A stretch of DNA of 64,000 nt from Haloprofundus marisrubri (lineage in GTDB: Archaea > Halobacteriota > Halobacteria > Halobacteriales > Haloferacaceae), in contig NZ_LOPU01000030.1 of NCBI RefSeq assembly GCF_001469955.1, positions 1-64,000 on the forward strand, in the 5' to 3' direction. The notes under the pieces were generated by a model that saw only the letters and a program-made list of their open reading frames with translations, had not been told where the DNA came from and ran no database searches. This document shows, piece after piece, positions 50,193-59,991 of the stretch (positions within the stretch are counted from its first letter, which is position 1; each line of letters starts with the position of its first letter). Made by a program: the position numbers and the translations under genes.

Positions 50193-51691
50193 GCCTGCTC
50201 GACCGTATCGATAGCGTGTTCAAAGGCCCCGAGGACGTCGACCTCACCTCCGGCGGCATCGTGAGGCCGCTGTTCTACCTCTCGCTGCCCATCGTGCTGA
50301 CGAACCTGATGCAGACGGCGTACAACCTCGCCGACACCTTCTGGTTGGGTCAGTTCGACACGAACGCGCTCGCAGCAATCAGTTTCGCGTTCCCGATGGT
50401 GTTCTTACTCATCTCTATCGGGACGGGCTTCTCCGTCGCAGGCAGCGTTCTCGTCGCCCAACACACCGGCGCGAACGACGAGGAAAAAGCAGAGTACGCC
50501 GCCTCCCAGACGGTGACGTTCTCGCTTCTCGCCGCACTCGTTCTCGGCCTCGTCGGCTTCGTGTTCGTCGAGCAACTGCTGAGCGTCTTCGGCGCGTCTC
50601 CCGACGTGTTGCCGTTGGCGACGAGTTACATGCAGGTCATCTCGCTCGGCCTGATGTTCATGTTCGGCTTCTTCGTTTTCGTCGCACTGATGCGCGGCTA
50701 CGGCGACACCGTGACGCCGATGCTCGTCATGTTCGGCTCGGTCGTGCTCAACATCTTCCTCGACCCGTTTCTCATCTTCGGGTTCGACAACAATCCCCTC
50801 TTCACGATGCTTGGACTGGAGGGTCTGCAGACGACGCTGTTTGCGATGACCGGCTACACCGGGTCGGGCATCACCGGTGCGGCCGTCGCCACCATCTTCT
50901 CGCGTGCGCTGGCGCTCGTCGTCGGGTTGGCTATCATGTTCAACGGCACGCGGGGCGTGCAGATTCACCTCCGTGATATGGTCCCGAACTTCGGCTACGC
51001 GCGGAAACTCCTCGCCATCGGTCTTCCGGCCTCTGTGGAAGGCTCGGGTCGCGCTATCTCCATCAACCTGCTGCTCATCGTCGTCGGGTTGTTCTCGACG
51101 AACGTCGTCGCCGCCTACGGTGTCGGGACGCGCGTGCTGTCGGTTATCTTCCTGCCGGCGCTGGCCGTCTCCCGCGGCGTGGAGACGATGACCGGACAGA
51201 ACATCGGCGCGGACAAACCCGACCGGGCCGAGAAGGCCGCCAACAGCGCGGCGTTGACGATGTTCGTCGTGCTCTCGATTTTGGGAGTCCTCACGTGGTT
51301 CACCGCCCGGCCCATCGTCGGCATCTTCACCGACAACCAGGAAGTCATCACCATCGGCGCGGAGTTCCTCCGCTACGTCGCGCCGACGTTCGGCTTCATC
51401 GGCATCGTCCAGTCGTTTATCGGAAGCTTCCGCGGGGCGGGCAAGACGCTCGTCGCCGCGGTCATCTCGGTGTCGATGCTCGGCCTCATCCGTCTCCCAG
51501 TGGCGTTCTTCGGGGCGACGGAGTTCGGGTTCGGCCTCGGGTCGTCGGGTATCTGGCTGGGCTTCGCCGTCTCGAACGTCATCGGTGGAATCGTCGCGTT
51601 CCTGTGGTATCGCCGGGGGACGTGGCGCGACAAAGACCTCTCGTCGGACCGCAGTTTCGGTAACGTCGACGCGGAACCGACCGACGACTGA
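50189..51691 (+). CDS. MATE-family multidrug efflux transporter
   Basis: The protein has 500 residues with twelve membrane helices in two related halves. The GTG start at 50189 overlaps the TetR stop (GTGA). Typical features are LPIVLTNLMQTAYNLADTFWLGQ near the N-terminus, SVAGSVLVAQHTGA, and LPASVEGSGRAISINLLLIVVG at the start of the second half. It exports cationic or other drugs in exchange for sodium or protons. The C-terminal 25 residues are a soluble acidic tail. Confidence 0.9.
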   Translation: MSLLDRIDSVFKGPEDVDLTSGGIVRPLFYLSLPIVLTNLMQTAYNLADTFWLGQFDTNALAAISFAFPMVFLLISIGTGFSVAGSVLVAQHTGANDEEKAEYAASQTVTFSLLAALVLGLVGFVFVEQLLSVFGASPDVLPLATSYMQVISLGLMFMFGFFVFVALMRGYGDTVTPMLVMFGSVVLNIFLDPFLIFGFDNNPLFTMLGLEGLQTTLFAMTGYTGSGITGAAVATIFSRALALVVGLAIMFNGTRGVQIHLRDMVPNFGYARKLLAIGLPASVEGSGRAISINLLLIVVGLFSTNVVAAYGVGTRVLSVIFLPALAVSRGVETMTGQNIGADKPDRAEKAANSAALTMFVVLSILGVLTWFTARPIVGIFTDNQEVITIGAEFLRYVAPTFGFIGIVQSFIGSFRGAGKTLVAAVISVSMLGLIRLPVAFFGATEFGFGLGSSGIWLGFAVSNVIGGIVAFLWYRRGTWRDKDLSSDRSFGNVDAEPTDD

Positions 51692-51896
51692 GACGCGACA
51701 TCGACTCTCCTTTCGTTCGACTGTCCGAACTCCGACTAGCCGGGCCTCGATTATCCCGACTTCGACCACCCGGACGTCGACTACTCGGTCCCAGTCGACG
51801 CCTCCGCGTTCTCGGCCGATGGATGGTCATCCCGACGGAACGGTCTTCTCAGCCTGCGAAACCATCAATATCCGGCGTTCGCTATCGTCGTTTCGG

Positions 51897-52184
51897 ATGG
51901 AACTGCTGTTTCGACTGCTCGTCGCCGGGTTCGTCATCGTCGCACCGTCGGCGCTGTTTCTCGGTCTCTGGCACGGCCTCCACAAACTCCGAGACGACCG
52001 ACTCATCGAACGAATGCTCGACGAGACCGACGACGAGTTCGGTCACCGGAGCAGGTTCATGTTGACACCGACAGCACAGCGGAGCAGACGGTCCAGTGCA
52101 ATCGCCTGCCGTGCGTGCGGAACGCCGAATCCACGCAACGTCAGGTTCTGCCACGACTGTCTGTCGAAACTCGATAGCGCGTAG
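51897..52184 (+). CDS. Membrane-anchored zinc-ribbon protein
   Basis: The protein has 95 residues, starting at ATG 51897. An N-terminal transmembrane helix (FRLLVAGFVIVAPSALFLGLWHGL) is followed by a charged linker and a C-terminal zinc ribbon (ACRACGTPNPRNVRFCHDCLSKL). Small anchored zinc-ribbon proteins like this are common in haloarchaea; function unknown. The approximately 200 nt before it show no gene. Confidence 0.72.
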   Translation: MELLFRLLVAGFVIVAPSALFLGLWHGLHKLRDDRLIERMLDETDDEFGHRSRFMLTPTAQRSRRSSAIACRACGTPNPRNVRFCHDCLSKLDSA

Positions 52185-52244
52185 AGAGATAAAAGAGAGA
52201 TTCGTCGACGGTGTGTGAACGACCGTCGATTCGTCGAGTCGGGT

Positions 52245-52928
52245 TCAGGCGCGACGGAGAACGACCGCAACCGCACCGAAGAGGCCGACGAGGGCGACGA
52301 CGATGCCGAACCCGGGACCGGTGGTGCTGGTCTCGCCGCCTTCGGTCGTCTCGCTGGATTCAGTCGTTTCAGCGGCTTCCTCGCCTTCGGTGGTCGTCTC
52401 TTCGGCGGACTCACCGCTCTCGGTGGTCGTCTCCTCGGACGTCGACGTCGTGGTCTGCTCGCTCATGCCGTTTCCGGTCACGTACGCCGTACTGCTGATG
52501 GGTGCGCCGCCCTCCTGATAGGCGGCGTCGGCGGATTCGTTGAACATCTCGTTACCGTCGTCGGTGTAGGCGGTTGCGATGGTCACCTGGTCGCCGGTGA
52601 ACGACTCGTTGAGCGACACCGTGAGGTTCGTCTGTTCGCCCGATTCGAGGTAGTCGGTGTGGCCAATGAGGTTGCCGCCCTCGTCGAAGATGGCGACGTA
52701 GCCGCCGTTCGAGAGGTTCGCTTCCTCGACGACGACGCTTTGGTTCTCGAGCGTCTGGTCGTTGTAGTCGAGGCTCGCGGTTCCGTTCGCGGAGTCGTTG
52801 GCGGCGCCGTCAGACTGTGCAGCGACCGTCCCCACCGTTGCCGGTGCGAGGAGGGCCATCGTCGCAGCGAGTACGGTGAACGCCACGACGGCGGTCAGCG
52901 CAGTGCGTCGGATTGTAGAGTTCGTCAT
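52245..52928 (-). CDS. Secreted DUF7282-like protein with PGF-CTERM sorting signal
   Basis: The protein has 227 residues. An N-terminal signal peptide ends near AQSDG. A beta domain reads QSVVVEEANLSNGGYVAIFDEGGNLIGHTDYLESGEQTNLTVSL, the form seen in DUF7282 proteins. A long T/E/S-rich stalk (about 150-200) leads to the PGF-CTERM tail (TTGPGFGIVVALVGLFGAVAVVLRRA), a substrate signal for archaeosortase ArtA, which lipid-anchors proteins to the cell surface. The gene is divergent from the HTH_10 gene at 53489. Confidence 0.85.
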   Translation of the reverse strand: MTNSTIRRTALTAVVAFTVLAATMALLAPATVGTVAAQSDGAANDSANGTASLDYNDQTLENQSVVVEEANLSNGGYVAIFDEGGNLIGHTDYLESGEQTNLTVSLNESFTGDQVTIATAYTDDGNEMFNESADAAYQEGGAPISSTAYVTGNGMSEQTTTSTSEETTTESGESAEETTTEGEEAAETTESSETTEGGETSTTGPGFGIVVALVGLFGAVAVVLRRA

Positions 52929-53488
52929 TGTTGTCTCTGGTTCCGGCGTGCTCCGGTTGTCACGGTTCGTTTGCGTCCGGTGTACACCTGGAACTCGGAC
53001 TACACGTTCACAACCTGTGGTAAATTGTCTTGGGAAACCGAACGTCCCATCCTCTCACGGCCCACGATACACCAGACCATGGCGTGGTGAGACACGGCGT
53101 TTATCTGTCGTGGTCGTTAGTGACGAACATATCAGATTCTCGAAAAACTCATAAGTGAGTAAATACTCAGTGCAACTGTGCACTGGAAACACCGCCGAAA
53201 CGTTCCGACCGCAGAGCGAAAGAAGAAAGAAACCGACGCCGGCACTCGCTGGTCGTTCATCGCGGCCGCGACGATTGCCGCGTAAGCATCGTTCGAAGAC
53301 TACACTCGCTGACGCTCAGTAGATGACCCTTCTTCGTGTCGGCGGCGTCCTCCCGGGCGTCGCCGACGACGATACATCGGACCGATAACACGGACCGATA
53401 ACGCGATATCACCGTTCGACAGATATCTCTCACCAACGGACAGAACCTTCGCCGATTGACATTTATCGGAGTGTAACGTACGTGACCT
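52929..53488. other. Long intergenic stretch with a palindrome and a short tandem repeat
   Basis: No firm gene is seen. It holds a 14-bp palindrome (53156-53169), a possible 35-codon frame (GTG 53178 to TAA 53285) ending WSFIAAATIAA, a 13-bp tandem repeat (CGGACCGATAACA/G at 53378-53403) and the TATA-like TTTATC before the HTH_10 gene. Confidence 0.5.
53156..53169. promoter_or_regulatory. Palindrome TGAGTA-AA-TACTCA
   Basis: A perfect six-base inverted repeat around AA in an A/T-rich patch (CATAAGTGAGTAAATACTCAG). It lies between divergent genes, too far from both starts to be a core promoter. An operator is possible. Confidence 0.4.
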
Positions 53489-54139
53489 ATGAGCCACATC
53501 GCCGAGTTCGAACTCTCGAGTCCGGACCTCGCACTGATGTCTGTACTGGCTTCGGTGCCGTCGATGCAAATCCGTGTCGAGGAGGTGTTTTCGGCGGACG
53601 ACTCCGCGCCGCTGTACCTGCTGTTTTGGGCGTCGGGTGGCGACTTCGAGGCGTTCGAGTCCGAACTCAACGCCGACGAAACCGTACTCTCGGTCGACGT
53701 TCTCGACACGTACGAGACACAGAAACTCTACCGCGTACAGGTCGACCCGGAGGTGACGCTGTACCCCTTGTCGGCACTCGTCGGCGCGTCCCGACTCGAG
53801 GTGACTGCGACTCACGAGGGCCTCGACGTCCGGATGCGGTTTCCCGACCGAGACGCTCTCGCAACGTTCCGTCACCGTCTCCGCGACCACGACGTGTCGT
53901 TCACGCTGAAACGACTGTACACACCCGACAGTCCCGACACGACCGAACAGTACGGCCTGTCCGAAAAGCAGCGTACCGCCCTCCGGTCGGCGGTACGAAT
54001 CGGCTACTTCGACGTGCCGCGGCGCGCGAGTCTCGACGAACTCGCCGAGGAGTTGGGAATCTCCGGACAGGCGGCGTCAGAACGCTTGCGTCGCGGAACG
54101 ACGGCGCTCGTCCGCAACACTATCGGCGTCGAACCGTAA
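53489..54139 (+). CDS. Bat-type HTH_10 transcription regulator
   Basis: The protein has 216 residues. It has the same two-part plan as the gene at 45092: an N-terminal domain (MSHIAEFELSSPDLALMSVLASVPSMQIRVEEVF) and a C-terminal HTH_10 (YGLSEKQRTALRSAVRIGYFDVPRRASLDELAEELGISGQAASERLRRGTTALV). A TTTATC element about 27 nt before ATG 53489 suits a leaderless start. The target is unknown. Confidence 0.87.
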   Translation: MSHIAEFELSSPDLALMSVLASVPSMQIRVEEVFSADDSAPLYLLFWASGGDFEAFESELNADETVLSVDVLDTYETQKLYRVQVDPEVTLYPLSALVGASRLEVTATHEGLDVRMRFPDRDALATFRHRLRDHDVSFTLKRLYTPDSPDTTEQYGLSEKQRTALRSAVRIGYFDVPRRASLDELAEELGISGQAASERLRRGTTALVRNTIGVEP

Positions 54140-54171
54140 CGAACGAAGAAAGACTCGGCCGAGTCGCCCGA

Positions 54172-55041
54172 TTAGAGGAACGACTCGATGTTGTCGGCGA
54201 CTTCCTCGGGAGTGTCGCCGACGGGGACGCCCGCGTCGTTGAGGGCGCTGATTTTGCTCTCTGCGGTGCCGGTGCCGCTGCCGGAGACGATGGCACCCGC
54301 GTGGCCCATGCGCTTGCCCGGCGGCGCGGTCCGGCCGGCGATGAAGCCAGCGACGGGCGTGTCCATGTTCTCGTCGATGAACGCGGCCGCTTCCTCCTCG
54401 TCCTCGCCACCGATTTCACCGCACATGACGACGGCGTCGGTTTCGTCGTCCTCCTCGAACAGCGAGAGGGCGTCGACGAAGTCCGTGCCGATGATGGGGT
54501 CGCCGCCGATGCCGATGGCGGTGGTCTGGCCGATACCGCGGGCGGTGAGGTTGTCGACGACCTGGTACGTCAGCGTCCCCGAACGGGAGACGAGACCGAC
54601 GTTACCGTCGGAGAAGATGTTTCCGGGGAGGATGCCGAGTTTCGCTTCGCCGGGGGTGATGATGCCCGGGCAGTTCGGACCGAGCAGACGGGTGTCGGTC
54701 TCGGAGAGACGCTTGTTCACCTTCGCCATGTCCTGAGTCGGAATACCCTCCGTGATGGCGACGGCGAGGTCGAGGTCCGTGTCGAGCGCCTCGAAGATGG
54801 CGTCGGCGGCGAACGCCGGCGGGACGAAGATGACCGACGCGTCGGCGTTCTCCTCGCGGACGGCCTCGTCGACGGTGTCGTAGACGGGGATGCCGTCGAC
54901 TTCCTGACCGCCCTTACCGGGCACCGCGCCCGCGACGACGTTCGTGCCGTAGGCTTCCATCTGGCCGGTGTGGAACTTGCCCTCGCCACCGGTGATGCCC
55001 TGTACCACTACGCGAGTGTCGTCGTCGACTAAGATGCTCAT
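54172..55041 (-). CDS. sucD: Succinate-CoA ligase alpha subunit
   Basis: The protein has 289 residues. The CoA-binding Rossmann domain begins [28 protein letters not shown]. The phosphohistidine loop lies in [23 protein letters not shown] (the H of MGHAGAIV). It makes succinyl-CoA or cleaves it to form ATP or GTP in the TCA cycle. Start ATG 55041 overlaps the sucC stop by 4 nt. Confidence 0.95.
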   Translation of the reverse strand: MSILVDDDTRVVVQGITGGEGKFHTGQMEAYGTNVVAGAVPGKGGQEVDGIPVYDTVDEAVREENADASVIFVPPAFAADAIFEALDTDLDLAVAITEGIPTQDMAKVNKRLSETDTRLLGPNCPGIITPGEAKLGILPGNIFSDGNVGLVSRSGTLTYQVVDNLTARGIGQTTAIGIGGDPIIGTDFVDALSLFEEDDETDAVVMCGEIGGEDEEEAAAFIDENMDTPVAGFIAGRTAPPGKRMGHAGAIVSGSGTGTAESKISALNDAGVPVGDTPEEVADNIESFL

Positions 55042-56183
55042 TGGCTCGCCTCCTGGGCGTTTTCGACCGCACGCTGAACCGCATCCTCCAGCGTCTCTTC
55101 GACCTCCACGAGGTCGGTGTTCAGAATCTCCATGCCTTCCTCGGCGTTCGTGCCGGCGAGGCGGACGACGACCTTCTTCGGAATCTCGTCGAAGGATTCG
55201 AGCGCCTCGTTGATGCCTTTGGCCACCTCGTCGCCGCGGGTGATGCCGCCGAAGATGTTGAAGACGACGGCGTCGACGTTCTCGTCGGAGAACACCATGT
55301 CGAGCGCGTTCGTCACGCGTTCGGCTTTCGCGCCGCCGCCGATGTCGAGGAAGTTAGCGGGTTTGCCGCCGTAGTAGTCGACGAGGTCGAGCGTCGTCAT
55401 GACGAGACCCGCGCCGTTGCCGATGATACCGACGTTACCGTCGAGGCGGACGTAGTCGAAGCCGTACTCACCGGCTTTCTGTTCGAGGTCGTCCTCGTAC
55501 GTCTCGTCTTCCATCTCGGCGAGTTCCGGTTGTCGGAACAGCGCGTCGTCGTCGATGTTCATCACGGCGTCGGCGGCGACGACGTCGCCGTCGCTCGTAA
55601 TCATCACCGGGTTGATTTCGATGTCGGAGGCGTCGCGTTCCTCGTAGAGGTCGTACAGCGTCGTCAGAATCGAGGAGACGCCGCGAGCGACCGACCGGTC
55701 GACGCCCGCATTGTAGACGGCTTTCCGGGCCTGATACGGGTGCAGACCGAACGCCGGGTCGATGTGTTCACGAGCGATGGCGTCGGGGTTCTCCTCGGCG
55801 ACTTCCTCGATGTTGACGCCGCCCTCGGTGGAGACCATGGCCACGGGCTTGCCCTCGCCGCGGTCCATCGTGACACCGACGTACAGTTCGTTCGTGAAGT
55901 CGACGCCGGCCTCGACGAGCACCTGGTCGACCGTGTAGCCTTTCAGGTCCATCCCGAGGATGTCGTCGGCGTACTCTCGGGCCTCGTCGGCGTCTGAGGC
56001 GAGTTTGATGCCGCCGGCCTTGCCGCGGCCACCGACGTGCACCTGCGCCTTGATTGCGACCGGATAGCCGATCTCCTCGGCCGCCGACACTGCCTCGTCG
56101 ACGCTCGCCGCGAGTTGAGAATCCGGAATCGGAATTCCGGCATCGGCGAAGATGTCCTTCGCCTGATACTCGTGAAGCTTCAT
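55038..56183 (-). CDS. sucC: Succinate-CoA ligase beta subunit
   Basis: The protein has 381 residues. The ATP-grasp domain shows [25 protein letters not shown] and [20 protein letters not shown], and the C-terminal part has [31 protein letters not shown], which contacts the SucD phosphohistidine. It sets nucleotide specificity. It is the first gene of the operon sucC-sucD, transcribed leftwards. Confidence 0.95.
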   Translation of the reverse strand: MKLHEYQAKDIFADAGIPIPDSQLAASVDEAVSAAEEIGYPVAIKAQVHVGGRGKAGGIKLASDADEAREYADDILGMDLKGYTVDQVLVEAGVDFTNELYVGVTMDRGEGKPVAMVSTEGGVNIEEVAEENPDAIAREHIDPAFGLHPYQARKAVYNAGVDRSVARGVSSILTTLYDLYEERDASDIEINPVMITSDGDVVAADAVMNIDDDALFRQPELAEMEDETYEDDLEQKAGEYGFDYVRLDGNVGIIGNGAGLVMTTLDLVDYYGGKPANFLDIGGGAKAERVTNALDMVFSDENVDAVVFNIFGGITRGDEVAKGINEALESFDEIPKKVVVRLAGTNAEEGMEILNTDLVEVEETLEDAVQRAVENAQEASQ

Positions 56184-56526
56184 GCGTACGTGTGAGGGTT
56201 CGACTGGCGCTTAAATCCCGTTCATTCGTGACACAGCGACGCGTGGTTGTTGTCAGTGTCGCGCGCTTTCCTCGGGTGAACGTTCCTCCACGGGTCGGGC
56301 GTCGAACGCTCTCGTTCCCCTTATCGAGTGTGTTGGGTCAACCTTCCGAAAGAAGACTCAATACGGATGAACGCGTATGGTATGTCGTCTCGTAGTGTCC
56401 GGTCACTCGCGCCCACGATACATCCACGCTACGGGGCGTCTCGGTTCGGCGAGACGCGGTGGTCCGGCGGTGTGGGACCACCGCGTCGGACTGAGTCTTT
56501 ATTCGTTCTCGGTGAGAGCCACACCC
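56184..56526. other. Intergenic stretch between divergent sucC and a dehydrogenase gene
   Basis: No gene is seen on either strand. No clear operator was found; the direction of both genes suggests it holds their two promoters. Confidence 0.45.
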
Positions 56527-57303
56527 ATGTCAGTACTCGACCGTTTCGACCTCTCGGGACGGACCGCTATCGTCACCGGCGGCAACCGCGGTATCGGCCG
56601 CGAAATCGCCGACGCACTCGCGGAAGCGGGCGCGAACGTCGTCGTCGCCAATCGAAGTGAAGACTCCGGAGAGACTGCCGCCGAGGAACTCGCCGACGAC
56701 TGGGATGTCGAGACGCTCGCCGTCCCCGTCGACGTGGCGGACGAAGCAGAAGTAGAGGCGATGGTCGACGCGACGGTCGACCGCTTCGGCGGCGTCGACG
56801 TGCTCGTCAACAACGCGGGCATCGTCGTCCACGAGGCCGCCGAGGAGATGACCGTCGACGAGTGGGACGCGGTGATGCAGGTCAACGTCCGCGGCGTCTT
56901 CCTCTGCTCGAAGTACGCCGGAATCGAGATGATGGAGTCAGGTGGGACGATTCTCAACGTCTCGTCGATGTCGGCGCGAATCGCCAACTACCCGCAGCGA
57001 CAGGTCGCCTACAACGCCTCGAAGGGCGCAGTCGAATCGTTCAGTCGGCAACTGGCATCCGAGTGGGCCGAACACGACATCCGAGTCAACTGCCTCGCAC
57101 CGGGCTACATTCGGACGGACAACACCGACCAAGCCGACGACGTGGACCCGAACATCGACGAGGTGTGGCGCTCGGAGATGCTGATGGACGAGATTCCCGG
57201 TCCCGAAGCGGTCGCACCCGCGGCGCTGTATCTCGCCAGCGACGCCTCGTCGTACGTGACGGGCGCGTCGCTCGTCGTCGACGGCGGCTACACGGTCAGA
57301 TAG
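56527..57303 (+). CDS. Short-chain dehydrogenase/reductase
   Basis: The protein has 258 residues, starting at ATG 56527. The NAD(P) loop TGGNRGIG is at 17-24, NNAG follows, and the active site is YNASKGAVESFSRQLASEW with the YxxxK motif. The C-terminus ends YVTGASLVVDGGYTVR. It resembles the sugar-alcohol/gluconate dehydrogenase branch. The substrate is not known. Confidence 0.87.
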   Translation: MSVLDRFDLSGRTAIVTGGNRGIGREIADALAEAGANVVVANRSEDSGETAAEELADDWDVETLAVPVDVADEAEVEAMVDATVDRFGGVDVLVNNAGIVVHEAAEEMTVDEWDAVMQVNVRGVFLCSKYAGIEMMESGGTILNVSSMSARIANYPQRQVAYNASKGAVESFSRQLASEWAEHDIRVNCLAPGYIRTDNTDQADDVDPNIDEVWRSEMLMDEIPGPEAVAPAALYLASDASSYVTGASLVVDGGYTVR

Positions 57304-57329
57304 GTTAGATACGCTCAGGTAGCCGGACG

Positions 57330-57551
57330 CTACTTCTTTTCGTTCTCTTCGGCGTACAGCCGTACCAGACGGCACTCCGGGCAGACGTAGCCGTGAACCG
57401 ACGGCGTCCGTTTGAGGCCGAGTTTGCCCAACAGCCCCTCGCGTGCGTGTTCGGTCCACAGTTTCAGGCGCTCCTGTTGCATCGTCGTCACGGGGTCCGC
57501 TCGCTCCATCGTCACGCCGCAGTCGGGACAGCGGTGCGTATCCGAGGACAT
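57330..57551 (-). CDS. Small zinc-ribbon protein, copy 1
   Basis: The protein has 73 residues with CPDCGV near the start and CPECRLVRLYAEE near the end, enclosing a basic, partly helical middle (QQERLKLWTEHAREGLLGKLGLKRT). It is related to the protein at 57631 by the CPDC...CPECGLVRFYA frame. Function unknown. Confidence 0.75.
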   Translation of the reverse strand: MSSDTHRCPDCGVTMERADPVTTMQQERLKLWTEHAREGLLGKLGLKRTPSVHGYVCPECRLVRLYAEENEKK

Positions 57552-57630
57552 ACCGACCGTAGGAGTGCGCGGGCGAAAGGCGTTGGCGTCGCACGTATCG
57601 TCTCGGAGGCGTCGGCATCGAGACTCTCGG

Positions 57631-57819
57631 CTACACGTCGGCGTAAAATCGAACCAAGCCGCACTCCGGACAGAGCATCGCGTCGACGTATTTGCCTTTC
57701 AAATCGAGCGCACCGAGGATGCCGCCACCAGAGTCGATGCGGATGCCGTCACCACTGTAGCTGGTGTTGTGGTCGACGTTCTTCAACTGTACGTCGCAGT
57801 CGGGACAGCGGGGAGCCAT
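57631..57819 (-). CDS. Small zinc-ribbon protein, copy 2
   Basis: The protein has 62 residues, starting at ATG 57819. It has CPDCDVQL and CPECGLVRFYA, the same layout as copy 1, with a shorter middle (NTSYSGDGIRIDSGGGILGALDLKG). The two genes are 79 nt apart and may be a tandem duplication. It lies close to the quinone-oxidoreductase gene, which is divergent. Confidence 0.72.
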   Translation of the reverse strand: MAPRCPDCDVQLKNVDHNTSYSGDGIRIDSGGGILGALDLKGKYVDAMLCPECGLVRFYADV

Positions 57820-57871
57820 GGCTCTGCGCACGTCGCCTCCTTTTATCGCTTTTGCGGACCACGAACGAACT

Positions 57872-58828
57872 ATGCGCGCAGCCAGATTCCACGAACACGG
57901 TGGCCCCGAAGTACTGACCGTCGACGACGTCGATTCGCCGGAACCCGGCTATGGTGAAGTCGTCGTCGACGTTCGCGCCATCGGCGTCAACCCCGTAGAC
58001 ACCTACTTCCGCGAGGGTGCGTACCCCGTTCCCTCGCTGCCGTTCACGCCGGGGTCTGACCTCGCGGGCGTCGTCGACGCCGTCGGAGAGGGCGTCGACC
58101 GATTCGTACCCGGCGACCGCGTGTTCGGAACGGGACTCGGCAACGGAATGCACGGCACCTACGCCGAGGAAGTCGCCGCACCCGCGGAGTTTCTCGCAAC
58201 CCTGCCGGAAGGGGCCTCCTTCGAAGACGGCGCGGCGCTGTCGCTCGTCGGTATGACCGCGTGGCAGGCACTCGTCGCGCACGCGAATCTGGAACCCGCC
58301 GAACTCGCTCTCGTCCACGGTGGCAACGGCGGCGTCGGCCACGTCGCCATCCAACTCGCGGAGACGATGGGTGCGCGGGTGCTGACGACGGCGAATCCGG
58401 AGTACCGCGACAGGCTGGAATCGCTCGGCGCGGAGACGGTGTTCGACTACGGTCGAAGCGACCTCACCGACGCCGTCCAGCAGGTGGGCGCGCCAGAGGT
58501 CATCGTCGACACGCGGATGGACGAGTACATGCAGTTCGACGCCGACGTCGCCGCGCAGGGCGCGCGCGTCGTCTGTCTCGGCAACTCGACGGAGCAGGCG
58601 GGACTGTCGGCCGTCGGCGCGGCCAAGAGCAAAGACGTGCGCTTCCAGTTCATGACGATGTACAACACGCCCGACAAGGCGGCGGTGTTGGCGCGTCTCG
58701 GTGATTTGCTCGCACGCGGTGAGGTCGTCCCGGAAGTCGAACGGACGTACAGTCTGGACGAGGCGGGCGAGGCCCAGCGCGCCGTGTTGGAGGACAGCTT
58801 CCTCGGAAAACTGGTCATCACGCCGTAG
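57872..58828 (+). CDS. NADPH:quinone reductase-like zinc-independent alcohol dehydrogenase family protein
   Basis: The protein has 318 residues, starting at ATG 57872. The catalytic domain runs GPEVLTVDDVDSPEPGYGEVVVDVRAIGVNPVDTYFREG, and the cofactor domain begins LVHGGNGGVGHVAIQLAETMGARVL. No structural-zinc cysteine cluster is present, as in quinone oxidoreductases. It probably reduces quinones or enals with NADPH. A TTTTATCGC element precedes it. Confidence 0.87.
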   Translation: MRAARFHEHGGPEVLTVDDVDSPEPGYGEVVVDVRAIGVNPVDTYFREGAYPVPSLPFTPGSDLAGVVDAVGEGVDRFVPGDRVFGTGLGNGMHGTYAEEVAAPAEFLATLPEGASFEDGAALSLVGMTAWQALVAHANLEPAELALVHGGNGGVGHVAIQLAETMGARVLTTANPEYRDRLESLGAETVFDYGRSDLTDAVQQVGAPEVIVDTRMDEYMQFDADVAAQGARVVCLGNSTEQAGLSAVGAAKSKDVRFQFMTMYNTPDKAAVLARLGDLLARGEVVPEVERTYSLDEAGEAQRAVLEDSFLGKLVITP

Positions 58829-58912
58829 GTCCGAAGCGAACTTCCGGTCCTTGAGACCCCCGTAGAAAAGTCAGCCAAAAACACTTATAGAACAACCAAC
58901 CGAAAACGCCGC

Positions 58913-59179
58913 ATGGAGTTCACGGGTTACTGGCTCGTTTTCATGATGGTCATCTTTCTCGTCGGCTCCGTGTTCGCCAAAACTGCGAACCAACGGCGGA
59001 CCCACTTTTTCGCCGGGGCGGCGTTGCTGGTGGCTCTGGTTCACAGTTTCGTCGCGGAGTTCGAGCCAATGGTGCTTCTCGTGCCGGTTTTCATGTTCGT
59101 CGCACTTTACTACGGATACAAAGCCGCGTTAGAGCGTGAGGCACCGAACTGGTACAGTTGGTATCAACGTCAGGACTGA
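58913..59179 (+). CDS. Small two-to-three-helix membrane protein
   Basis: The protein has 88 residues with helices at about 7-23, 33-48 and 52-70 and a short soluble tail (EREAPNWYSWYQRQD). A CTTATAG TATA-like element lies 22 nt before ATG 58913, fitting a leaderless gene. Function unknown. Confidence 0.72.
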   Translation: MEFTGYWLVFMMVIFLVGSVFAKTANQRRTHFFAGAALLVALVHSFVAEFEPMVLLVPVFMFVALYYGYKAALEREAPNWYSWYQRQD

Positions 59180-59245
59180 ACGACGACGTCGCTCGGTGGC
59201 AGCGAAACCCACAAAACAGATAACGAACCGACAGAACCGACCCCC

Positions 59246-59443
59246 ATGCAACGCTGGGAGTACAAGACCCTCCGCATCGACAGCGGTTTCCCGATATTCT
59301 CGTCCGATACGAACCCCGAAGTCGAACTGAACGAACTCGGCGACGACGGCTGGGAACTCGTCGACACCATCATCGCCACCGGTTCCAGCGGCACAGAAAC
59401 GAAGTCGCTCATCCTCAAGCGGCCGAAAGACAGTGCAGAGTAG
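59246..59443 (+). CDS. DUF4177 family protein
   Basis: The protein has 65 residues. MQRWEYKTLRID and ELNELGDDGWELVDTIIA are the DUF4177 signature, a small beta-rich fold of unknown role that is widespread in prokaryotes. It starts at ATG 59246. Confidence 0.85.
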   Translation: MQRWEYKTLRIDSGFPIFSSDTNPEVELNELGDDGWELVDTIIATGSSGTETKSLILKRPKDSAE

Positions 59444-59482
59444 TTTCGAGCCGACCACGCGTTCGAATCCGGTCGTCTCCGC

Positions 59483-59926
59483 ATGAACCGTCGTCAGTTT
59501 CTAGGGTTCGGCGGTGCCGCCGCAGTCGCTTCGCTCTCGGGGTGTCTCGCCGACCCGGGGAGAGACGGTGGCGTTCTACAGGTGTATCCGACCCGAACGC
59601 CGCCGAACGCGACGGTGACGGAGGCATCGAGCGTCGAGAACCAGCCGATACGCCGAGGTTTGGACGAAGCAGACAGTACCGACAGCGTCGTCGACATGGA
59701 CGTGGCAGCCGACGACTACGACGCCGTCGCCGAGGCGCTCTCGTCGCTGCCGTGGTACAGTCGCTCCGAGTACGACTCGTCGTATCTCTCCGGGGTCTAC
59801 CTCCGCTACCGGGAGTCGACGTACGTCGCTGTTCTTCTGCCGTACTGCTCTGAGTCGCAACTGTGGGACACCAGCAGCGAACGTGGCGAGTACAGTTGGG
59901 GCGGTTGCACCACCGTCGACCCCTGA
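59483..59926 (+). CDS. Tat-exported lipoprotein, unknown function
   Basis: The protein has 147 residues. The start MNRRQFLGFGGAAAVASLSGC is a twin-arginine signal with the lipobox cysteine at 21. The rest is a small domain (SSVENQPIRRGLDEADSTD..., ending GGCTTVDP) that I do not recognise. It sits 39 nt after the DUF4177 gene and may be cotranscribed. Confidence 0.78.
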   Translation: MNRRQFLGFGGAAAVASLSGCLADPGRDGGVLQVYPTRTPPNATVTEASSVENQPIRRGLDEADSTDSVVDMDVAADDYDAVAEALSSLPWYSRSEYDSSYLSGVYLRYRESTYVAVLLPYCSESQLWDTSSERGEYSWGGCTTVDP

Positions 59927-59991
59927 CTCGGTCCGCACTGCGTGAACGCTGCGCCGCGATTTTATGCCCCTCGCGGCCGACCGTATCGTGT

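Noticed and set aside
53178-53285. A 35-codon frame (GTG) ending WSFIAAATIAA before the HTH_10 gene
   Set aside because: No family support and only a weak upstream TATA-like element; kept as a note in the intergenic entry rather than a gene.
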